Of a stretch of 5,869 nt of DNA, positions 1 to 3,961 are shown piece by piece (positions within the stretch are counted from its first letter, which is position 1; each line of letters opens with the position of its first letter). The stretch comes from an uncultured bacterium (GTDB taxonomy: Bacteria > Chloroflexota > Anaerolineae > JACIWP01): the NCBI GenBank assembly GCA_903872005.1, contig CAIQJD010000167.1:1-5869 (forward strand). The letters are read 5' to 3'. A program made the position numbers and the translations under genes. The notes under the pieces are model-generated. The model saw nothing but the letters and a program-made list of their open reading frames with translations. It did not search any database and was not told the DNA's origin.

Positions 1-121
1 CATCTTCCACCTGCCCGTTCATGAAGCGGGCGAGCAGCGTGTATAGCCCCACCCCGCAAAGGACCAGCGCCGCGCCCAGGACCAGGGTATACCAGAGGGT
101 CCGGCGCACGCGAATTGACAC
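1..121 (-). CDS. Sensor histidine kinase, N-terminal fragment (runs off the left edge)
   Basis: Forty codons are visible, from a GTG start at 121. The peptide begins VSIRVRRTLWYTLVLGAALV and continues to about residue 40 with CGVGLYTLLARFMNGQVED. It has a short basic stretch (RVRR), then one membrane helix at about residues 9-31, then the start of an extracytoplasmic or linker segment. This is the usual beginning of a membrane sensor kinase. The kinase identity rests mainly on context: the gene starts 15 bases after the stop of an OmpR-family response regulator, on the same strand, the standard regulator-kinase order. The start is supported by GGGAGGT four bases upstream of the GTG. The HAMP, DHp and ATPase domains would lie outside the window, so no catalytic residue can be checked. 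A different membrane protein is possible but less likely. Confidence 0.72.
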   Translation of the reverse strand, partial: MSIRVRRTLWYTLVLGAALVLCGVGLYTLLARFMNGQVED

Positions 122-125
122 TGGG

Positions 126-132
126 ACCTCCC
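126..132 (-). promoter_or_regulatory. Ribosome binding site fixing the GTG start of the kinase gene
   Basis: On the minus strand GGGAGGT is followed by CCCA and then GTG at 121. This purine-rich site selects the GTG over the ATG at 140, which overlaps the regulator's stop codon (ATGA) but opens a different frame with no membrane helix. Confidence 0.6.
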
Positions 133-136
133 GCGC

Positions 137-817
137 TCATGTTTCGCGCAACACGTAGCCCACGCCGCGCATGGTGTGCAGCAGGCGCGCCTCGCCCTCT
201 TGCTCCAGTTTGGCGCGAATATAGCGCACGTAGACTTCGATGATGTTGGATTCGCCGGCGAAGTCGTAGCCCCAGGCGCGCTCGTAGAGGATGTCGCGGG
301 TCAAGACCTGGCGCGGGTGGCGCATGAACAGCTCCAGCACGTCGAACTCTTTGGCGGTCAGATCAATGCGCCGCTCGCCGCGCCAGACTTCGCGCGTGGC
401 GACATCCATCCGCAGATCGGCGAACTGGAGGGTTTCGGCTTCGGCGGCGGCGCGCCGGCGCAACAGGGCCTTGACCCGCGCCGCCAGCTCGTCAAAGGCG
501 AAGGGCTTGATGAGATAGTCGTCGGCGCCGCTGTTCAGGCCGGCAACGCGGTCGGGCACCGAGTCGCGCGCCGTGAGCATGAGGATGGGGGTCTGGCTGC
601 CGGCGGCGCGCAGGGCGCGACAGACCTCCAGGCCGTCCAGCTTGGGCAGCATGATGTCGAGGATGATGAGGGCATAGGGGGCGCGGCCGGCCATTTCGAG
701 GCCGGCTTCGCCGTCGAATGCGGTCTCGACGCGATAGCCTTCCAGGGTCAGGCCGCGCCGGACCACATCGGAAATCTTGTGTTCGTCTTCGACGAGCAGG
801 ATACGATCTTCGGTCAT
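137..817 (-). CDS. OmpR-family two-component response regulator
   Basis: A 226-residue protein of standard length for an OmpR/PhoB-type transcription factor. The receiver domain spans about residues 4-120: acidic pocket E10-D11, phosphoacceptor D54 in the LDIMLP motif, switch threonine T82 and conserved K104 before P105-F106. The winged-helix DNA-binding domain follows at about 130-224, with the family signatures [36 protein letters not shown] (given here in two adjoining parts: [10 protein letters not shown], then [14 protein letters not shown]) and a final MRGVGYVL beta-hairpin. The linker is short. It should be phosphorylated by the kinase encoded directly downstream and then bind promoter DNA. 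The ATG at 817 is preceded by AGGA eight bases upstream, and no better start exists. A candidate promoter with a palindrome over its -10 box lies about 110 bases upstream. The signal sensed and the regulon cannot be told from the sequence. Confidence 0.95.
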   Translation of the reverse strand: MTEDRILLVEDEHKISDVVRRGLTLEGYRVETAFDGEAGLEMAGRAPYALIILDIMLPKLDGLEVCRALRAAGSQTPILMLTARDSVPDRVAGLNSGADDYLIKPFAFDELAARVKALLRRRAAAEAETLQFADLRMDVATREVWRGERRIDLTAKEFDVLELFMRHPRQVLTRDILYERAWGYDFAGESNIIEVYVRYIRAKLEQEGEARLLHTMRGVGYVLRET

Positions 818-913
818 GGCAGAATTCCTGACGTAACAGCAAGAAACCGCCCGTGTTGGCGGCCGCTTGGGCTACAGCGTGATGGGCGACGCGAATCTTG
901 AGCTCGCGACTTC

Positions 914-939
914 TTCATGGTGGCAGATTCTACCATGAA
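914..939. promoter_or_regulatory. Palindrome (8-base arms, 10-base spacer) overlapping the regulator promoter: candidate operator
   Basis: TTCATGGT at 914-921 and ACCATGAA at 932-939 are perfect reverse complements separated by 10 bases. The right arm overlaps the first base of the candidate -10 box of the minus-strand promoter, and the spacer contains the rest of it. A dimeric repressor bound here would block polymerase. It is not the direct-repeat arrangement usual for OmpR-family proteins, so the binder may be another regulator. A stem-loop at the start of the transcript is the alternative. Confidence 0.45.
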
Positions 940-955
940 AAGGGGGAAACGGCAA
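927..955 (-). promoter_or_regulatory. Candidate sigma-70-type promoter for the regulator-kinase operon
   Basis: Read on the minus strand, TTGCCG (950-955) and TAGAAT (927-932) are separated by 17 bases. That is four of six and five of six matches to the -35 and -10 consensus at optimal spacing. Transcription would start near 920 and leave a leader of about 100 bases before the ATG at 817. In this GC-rich sequence a hexamer pair of this quality is uncommon, but it is a sequence match only. Confidence 0.45.
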
Positions 956-970
956 CGCGTCCCGCCCCCA

Positions 971-1100
971 GGGGGTGTTTCACATTTTGGGGGACGGGCA
1001 TCGGGGCTGCCGTAGCATCGCCCCTGGTGGGCGTTCTGGCCCCCGGTCAGACGCGCACAAAGCGCCAGGCTACAGATCACCTAAAGCTTGAAACACCCCC
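971..1100. repeat. MITE-like 130-base element bounded by 12-base inverted repeats
   Basis: GGGGGTGTTTCA at 971-982 is repeated as its exact reverse complement, TGAAACACCCCC, at 1089-1100. Reading inward from each end, the similarity continues imperfectly for about 14 more bases (both ends carry TTT, then GG, then GA after the perfect arm). There is no open reading frame with a credible start inside. Size, terminal inverted repeats and non-coding content fit a miniature inverted-repeat element or the remnant of an insertion sequence. No clear target-site duplication is visible at the flanks, so mobility is unproven. A long-range stem or paired regulatory sites are alternatives. Confidence 0.45.
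1012..1073. repeat. Imperfect hairpin repeat, copy A (related to 3709-3754)
   Basis: The segment starts GTAGCATCGCCCCTGGTGG and ends with GCTAC, which pairs with the opening GTAGC. CCTGG/CCAGG, and GCGTTCTG against CAGACGC with one bulge, pair further in. The first 19 bases match the segment at 3709-3727 at 17 positions. The distal arm CAGACGCGCACAA matches CAGACGGCCACAA there at 11 of 13. Both copies run in the same orientation, and each lies upstream of a minus-strand response regulator gene. This copy sits inside the 130-base inverted-repeat element. Confidence 0.5.
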
Positions 1101-1116
1101 GGCGCGACGCCGCGCC

Positions 1117-1145
1117 TTGACGGATGGGCCGGCTTGTGTTACAAT
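1117..1145 (+). promoter_or_regulatory. Strong extended -10 sigma-70-type promoter for the small membrane peptide gene
   Basis: TTGACG (1117-1122), a 17-base spacer and TACAAT (1140-1145) match the -35 and -10 consensus at five of six positions each with ideal spacing. TG at 1137-1138 adds an extended -10 element. Transcription should start near 1152, at the left edge of the palindrome 1152-1170. This is the best promoter match in the window. Confidence 0.75.
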
Positions 1146-1151
1146 GACGCG

Positions 1152-1170
1152 TATACCCGCCAGGGGTATA
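1152..1170. promoter_or_regulatory. Palindrome TATACCC-N5-GGGTATA at the predicted transcription start: candidate operator
   Basis: TATACCC (1152-1158) and GGGTATA (1164-1170) are perfect inverted repeats around GCCAG. They lie at about +1 to +19 of the extended -10 promoter and before the ribosome binding site. A-T-flanked runs of C facing runs of G are typical of operators of the CsoR/CstR family of copper- and sulfide-responsive repressors, so such a repressor is one possible binder. That link is resemblance only, and no such repressor gene is in the window. The same bases could form a small 5' hairpin in the RNA. Confidence 0.5.
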
Positions 1171-1189
1171 TGTCAACAGGAGGCGAACG

Positions 1190-1267
1190 ATGTTGGGGAC
1201 ACTGCTGGTAATCGCCATCGTCGTAGTAATGGTGGTGTTGACGGTGAGCGGCAAAGGCGGCGGCTGA
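1190..1267 (+). CDS. Small single-helix membrane peptide, 25 residues
   Basis: The ATG at 1190 opens a 25-codon frame ending in TGA at 1265-1267. The peptide is MLGTLLVIAIVVVMVVLTVS followed by GKGGG. It is almost entirely one hydrophobic helix (about residues 4-19) with a short glycine-lysine tail, so a single-pass inner-membrane peptide is expected. The coding call rests on context: a consensus AGGAGG (1178-1183) six bases before the ATG, a strong extended -10 promoter with a predicted start near 1152, and an intrinsic terminator 39 bases after the stop. It is the only plus-strand gene seen. No family is recognised with confidence. Short hydrophobic stress peptides, or a hydrophobic toxin of a type I toxin-antitoxin pair, look similar, but no antisense RNA promoter was identified. 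A palindrome at the start of transcription suggests repressor control. Confidence 0.72.
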   Translation: MLGTLLVIAIVVVMVVLTVSGKGGG

Positions 1268-1305
1268 CGGAGCTGTTAGCGGCCCCGTGCGGGCCATAGA
1301 TACAG

Positions 1306-1337
1306 AAAGGGGAACGTCGCGTGGCGTTCCCCTTTTT
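1306..1337. terminator. Strong intrinsic terminator between convergent genes
   Basis: AAAGGGGAACG (1306-1316) and CGTTCCCCTTT (1325-1335) form a perfect 11-base-pair stem with an 8-base loop. A run of five Ts (1333-1337) finishes the plus-strand structure, so it should end the transcript of the 25-residue peptide gene. It lies 9 bases past the stop of the YtxH-like gene on the minus strand. In that direction the T run is only three bases, so it may also end the minus-strand operon, less efficiently. Confidence 0.9.
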
Positions 1338-1344
1338 GCATGGA

Positions 1345-1578
1345 TCAGGCCATTTGGACCGGGCCGGCCGGTCGCGGCGCTTTGGCGGCCGCAAACTGGG
1401 CTTCCAGGTCGGCGCGGCGCTGTTCGGCGGCGCGCTTCCCCTCTTGCACGATGGCGTCGAACTTCTGGCGCAGCCGGCTTTGCATCTCACTTCCCTCGGC
1501 CGGGGCCATCAACGTCCCAATGGTCCAGCCGATGCCGATGCCGGCCAGGAACCCGAACAAGAACTTGAGCATTTTCAT
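1345..1578 (-). CDS. YtxH-like small membrane protein
   Basis: A 77-residue protein with an N-terminal glycine-rich membrane helix (about residues 4-24, LKFLFGFLAGIGIGWTIGTL), the APAEGSE turn right after it and a charged, probably coiled tail to about residue 65 ending in a proline-alanine stretch. The G-x-x-x-G helix followed by L-x-AP-x-x-G-x-E is the hallmark of the YtxH family of small, stress-associated membrane proteins, whose molecular role is not well defined. The start is the ATG at 1578: AGGAG lies nine bases upstream. A second in-frame ATG at 1572 is too close to the site. It is the last gene of the apparent operon, 53 bases after the LiaF-like gene, and ends just before a terminator. 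Confidence 0.85.
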   Translation of the reverse strand: MKMLKFLFGFLAGIGIGWTIGTLMAPAEGSEMQSRLRQKFDAIVQEGKRAAEQRRADLEAQFAAAKAPRPAGPVQMA

Positions 1579-1631
1579 GGCAAGAAACTCCTTTCACACC
1601 GCTTGTGTGGATCGCATGGGAGCGCGCCGGG

Positions 1632-2174
1632 CTATCCCTCCCGGTCGCGGCGCCGGCCGGTGAACGTTTGCAGCATGATGCCCACGCCGGCGATGATGAG
1701 CAAGACCGGCCAGTAGCGGCCGAAGGACAGGGCCGTGTTCAAATCCGTGACGCCCAGCGTATAGGACAATCCGACCACGCCTATCGCCCCAAAGAGCAGC
1801 CCGAAGATCAGCGCCCCCCAGTTGCGGATGGCGAAGAGCCACTGCACCAGGCCGGCGATGCCCATGATGAGCGGCAAGATCGGCCAGAGCTGTTCCCAGC
1901 CGGTCATCTCGGGCAGGATATAGCCATTCTGCCAGGCCAGCAGGAATGCGCCGCCCAGAATCGTCCCCGTGCCCCAGTAGACATCATCCGATGAGCGAGG
2001 CGTCGTGAGGGCGTAGCGCACCCAGATGATGACGCCGACGGCGATGAGGAGCCAGGGCCACAAGACATGCTCCACGAAGAGGGGCAGTTGCAACTGCCGG
2101 CCCAGGAACCACAGGCCCAACAAGATTAACAGCAGACCGGGCACGATAGGCACATTACGGCGTTTCTCTCGCAT
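1632..2174 (-). CDS. LiaF-like/DUF5668-type polytopic membrane protein with three 58-residue repeats
   Basis: A 180-residue protein, nearly all membrane. A basic N-terminus (MREKRRN) and a basic C-terminus (GRRRDREG) flank about six hydrophobic segments. It is built from three tandem units, each a glycine-rich helix, a short amphipathic stretch and a second helix starting Trp-Pro. The Trp-Pro pairs are at residues 39-40, 97-98 and 155-156, exactly 58 apart, and each has a glycine eight residues after the tryptophan (G47, G105, G163). This resembles the LiaI/LiaF-like transmembrane region of Firmicutes envelope-stress proteins. The soluble C-terminal domain of LiaF is absent. The ATG at 2174 has AGGAGG upstream. 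It starts 18 bases after the PspC gene and is surely co-transcribed. Damping or sensing of membrane stress is inferred from the family, and the biochemical role is unknown. Confidence 0.8.
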   Translation of the reverse strand: MREKRRNVPIVPGLLLILLGLWFLGRQLQLPLFVEHVLWPWLLIAVGVIIWVRYALTTPRSSDDVYWGTGTILGGAFLLAWQNGYILPEMTGWEQLWPILPLIMGIAGLVQWLFAIRNWGALIFGLLFGAIGVVGLSYTLGVTDLNTALSFGRYWPVLLIIAGVGIMLQTFTGRRRDREG

Positions 2175-2192
2175 GGGACTCCCCCTCCTGGA

Positions 2193-2885
2193 TTATTCTT
2201 CCGGCAGGATCAGCACGGCGACGATGTAGGCCAGGACGCCGGCGCCGGCGGTGCTGAGGGACGCGATAGCCCACAGGAGGCGCACCAACGTCGGGTCAAT
2301 GTTAAAGTAGGCCGCCAGGCCGCCGCAGACGCCGGCGAGCATGCGCTCGGAGCGCGAGCGGCGCAGTACAGAGCCGGCCGCCGGCATCCGCACATTGCGC
2401 CACCAGCCGCGGTCGCCATAGAACGCGCCCACGACGATGAACAGGCCCACGCCGATCAGCGCCAGCGGCCAGAAGAGACGCCAGAAGAAGCGCCAGATCG
2501 TCCCCAGGCCCACCGGCAGCACGCCGAACGAATTGAGCATCAGGACCGCGCCGACCAGGATGACCAGCGCGCCCAGAGCCACGCCGGCGCGCGGCCCCAA
2601 TTCCAGCCAGCGGTCGCCGGCCACGACCGGCTCGCCCACGCCGGCCGGCCGCTGCGGCACAATGACGGCCAGCAGGATGTAAACCAACAGACCGGAGCCG
2701 CCCAGGAAGACCCACAGGATCCACAGCAGGCGAATCAGGCTGACGTCAATGCCGGTGATTTCGCTGACGCCGCCGCAGACGCCGGCGACCATCTGATTCG
2801 TCCTCGACCGATATAGTCGCTTATGGCTGGGGCCGGCCGGCGGCTCATTTCCCAACGGCTGGCCTGGATTCAAGTCTATACTCAT
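2193..2885 (-). CDS. Membrane protein with two PspC domains
   Basis: A 230-residue protein. PspC domain 1 is at about residues 22-78 (RLYRSRTNQMVAGVCGGVSE onward, ending AVIVPQRP). PspC domain 2 is at about 173-229 (VLRRSRSERMLAGVCGGLAA onward, ending AVLILPEE). Each has the R-S-x-x-x-x-M-[VL]-AGVCGG motif, an I-D-x-[ST]-L-[IV]-R-LLW segment and a hydrophobic helix. Between them lie two more helices (about 101-120 and 133-153) with the same Trp-Pro-x6-Gly unit (W139-G147) that is repeated three times in the next gene. PspC proteins sit in the inner membrane and act in phage-shock or envelope-stress signalling. Single-domain PspC proteins are usual, so the duplication is notable. The AGVCGG codons are conserved as a 20-base exact direct repeat (2319-2338 and 2769-2788). 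ATG at 2885 has GGGGAGG eight bases upstream. The gene follows the regulator by 80 bases with no terminator. Confidence 0.9.
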   Translation of the reverse strand: MSIDLNPGQPLGNEPPAGPSHKRLYRSRTNQMVAGVCGGVSEITGIDVSLIRLLWILWVFLGGSGLLVYILLAVIVPQRPAGVGEPVVAGDRWLELGPRAGVALGALVILVGAVLMLNSFGVLPVGLGTIWRFFWRLFWPLALIGVGLFIVVGAFYGDRGWWRNVRMPAAGSVLRRSRSERMLAGVCGGLAAYFNIDPTLVRLLWAIASLSTAGAGVLAYIVAVLILPEE

Positions 2886-2965
2886 CTGTTCTGCCTCCCC
2901 ATATTGCGCGTGTCACTTGATATACGCAGCAGCGCATGGGAGGTTTCGGCAGACTGGCGCGGTCT

Positions 2966-3694
2966 CTAGCCCTCGAAGCGATAGCCCGCGCCGCGCGCCG
3001 TGACCAGCCGGCTGGGATGGGCCGGATCGGCCTCGATCTTCTCGCGCAGCCAGCGCACGTGCACGTCCACGGTGCGCGTCCCGCCGGCGAAGTCCCAGCC
3101 CCATACCCGCTCCAGGATCAGGTCACGCGAGAGGACAATGTTACGATTGCGCGCCAGGAAGGCTAACAGCTCGAACTCTTTGGGCTTCAGCTTGAGCGGC
3201 TCGCCGCGCAGCGAGACCACGCGCCGGCCCAGATCAATGCTCAGGTCGCCGAAGACCATATTGGGGGGTGCGTCGGCCGCGGGCGGCTCGGCGGCCGGCT
3301 CGCCGGCGGCGAGGGTCTCCTCGCGCGTCAGGCGCACGCGGCGCAGTTGCGCCTTGATGCGCGCCAGCAGCTCGCGCATGCTGAAGGGCTTGGTCAAATA
3401 GTCGTCGGCGCCGACCTCCAGCCCGACGACTTTGTCAATCTCCTGGTCGCGCGCCGTCAACATGAGGATGGGCGCGTTCATCTCGCGGCGCAAGATGCGG
3501 CAGACCTCGAAGCCGTCCAGGCCAGGGAGCATGACGTCCAACACCAGCAGGTCGGGGCGTTCGCGGCGCGCCGCCTCCAGGCCGGCCGGCCCATCGGCAG
3601 CGGCGAAGACGGTGTAGCCCTCGCGCGTCAGCCGGTACTCCAGCGTCTCGCGCAGGGTGCGGTCATCTTCGACAACCAGGATGGCGTCGGGCAT
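2966..3694 (-). CDS. OmpR/WalR-type response regulator without a neighbouring kinase
   Basis: A 242-residue protein from ATG 3694. Receiver domain about residues 3-119: acidic pocket E9-D10-D11, phosphoacceptor D53 in LDVMLP, T80 and K102 before P103-F104, so all phosphorylation residues are present. An unusually long Ala/Pro/Glu-rich linker (about 121-145) joins the winged helix (about 147-241) with [35 protein letters not shown] and the [10 protein letters not shown] end. The start at 3694 gives a normal N-terminus ([11 protein letters not shown]) and has GAGGAG eight bases upstream. The upstream ATG at 3751 would translate through the stem of a perfect hairpin and has no such site. No kinase gene lies on either side: a serine hydrolase is upstream and the PspC gene downstream. 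It may control the following membrane-protein genes in answer to a kinase encoded elsewhere. Confidence 0.94.
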   Translation of the reverse strand: MPDAILVVEDDRTLRETLEYRLTREGYTVFAAADGPAGLEAARRERPDLLVLDVMLPGLDGFEVCRILRREMNAPILMLTARDQEIDKVVGLEVGADDYLTKPFSMRELLARIKAQLRRVRLTREETLAAGEPAAEPPAADAPPNMVFGDLSIDLGRRVVSLRGEPLKLKPKEFELLAFLARNRNIVLSRDLILERVWGWDFAGGTRTVDVHVRWLREKIEADPAHPSRLVTARGAGYRFEG

Positions 3695-3708
3695 CTCTCC
3701 CACTCCTC

Positions 3709-3754
3709 GTAGTATCGCCCCTTGTGGCCGTCTGGTTTCAGACGGCCACAAGGG
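3709..3754. repeat. Hairpin repeat, copy B: 16-base-pair perfect stem with 4-base loop in the regulator leader
   Basis: CCCTTGTGGCCGTCTG (3719-3734) and its exact complement CAGACGGCCACAAGGG (3739-3754) enclose a GTTT loop. GTAGTATCGC just before it matches the start of the copy at 1012. The hairpin ends about 10 bases before the GAGGAG ribosome binding site of the regulator gene, so it would be a very stable structure in the 5' leader. No T run follows on either strand, so it is not a normal terminator. A REP-like dispersed repeat, an mRNA stabiliser or a translation-modulating leader are possible. Confidence 0.8.
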
Positions 3755-3844
3755 CCGCGACTGCCATTATCGCGGTGGACTGCCGCCTCCGCCGGCTGCG
3801 CGCTCCCCGCGTCGCGCTGCCCCTCGCGCGCAGCGCCCATACTT

Positions 3845-3884
3845 CGCTATCCCTATGATAGCGCAACAGCCGCCGGTCGCGCAA
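3845..3884 (-). promoter_or_regulatory. Candidate promoter of the regulator-PspC operon with overlapping palindrome
   Basis: On the minus strand TTGCGC (3879-3884), an 18-base spacer and TATCAT (3855-3860) resemble a sigma-70 promoter (four and five of six matches). Transcription would start near 3848 and give a leader of about 150 bases that includes the hairpin at 3719-3754. CGCTATC (3845-3851) and GATAGCG (3857-3863), a perfect 7-base palindrome with a 5-base spacer, overlap the -10 box and could be an operator. Hexamer evidence alone is weak. Confidence 0.33.
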
Positions 3885-3907
3885 CTTCCACACGCGCCGT
3901 TACAGCC

Positions 3908-3951
3908 GGCGCCAGACCCTCCGGGTGGAAGGCGCCCGCCGGCTTGGCGGG
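3908..3951 (-). terminator. Structured region after the serine hydrolase gene: weak terminator candidate
   Basis: Eleven bases past the hydrolase stop, the minus strand can form CCCGCC/GGCGGG (3935-3951, 5-base loop). Alternatively it can form a longer nested hairpin with GGCGCC at both ends (3908-3913 and 3931-3936) and ACCC/GGGT inside. No T run follows, so efficient intrinsic termination is doubtful and some read-through into the regulator operon is possible. Confidence 0.25.
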
Positions 3952-3961
3952 AGACGCGCGA

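Noticed and set aside
1..140. ATG at 140 overlapping the regulator stop as start of the downstream gene
   Set aside because: It opens a different frame giving a Pro/Gly/Arg-rich peptide without a membrane helix. The GTG at 121 has a ribosome binding site and encodes a typical kinase N-terminus.
176..901. Plus-strand open frame of 241 codons opposite the first response regulator
   Set aside because: It is the antisense shadow of a clear regulator gene. It has no recognisable domain and no ribosome binding site, and long antisense frames are expected at this GC content.
816..920. Minus-strand 34-codon frame starting at an ATG at 920 (MKKSRAQ...) upstream of the regulator
   Set aside because: No ribosome binding site, arginine-serine-rich random composition, and it begins at the predicted transcription start. 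A leader peptide cannot be excluded but nothing supports it.
1281..1295. Small hairpin GGCCC/GGGCC after the peptide gene
   Set aside because: Only five base pairs and no T run. The stronger terminator follows immediately.
1595..1609. CACAC/GTGTG inverted repeat upstream of the YtxH-like gene
   Set aside because: Five-base arms are within chance expectation and no promoter accompanies it.
2886..2965. Possible separate promoter for the PspC gene in the 80-base gap
   Set aside because: TATATC is the only -10-like hexamer noticed, and no -35-like partner lies at usable distance; co-transcription from upstream is simpler.
3695..3751. Upstream ATG at 3751 for the second regulator, adding 19 residues
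   Set aside because: The extension is translated through a perfect hairpin, is unlike any receiver N-terminus and lacks a ribosome binding site, while ATG 3694 has GAGGAG at eight bases.
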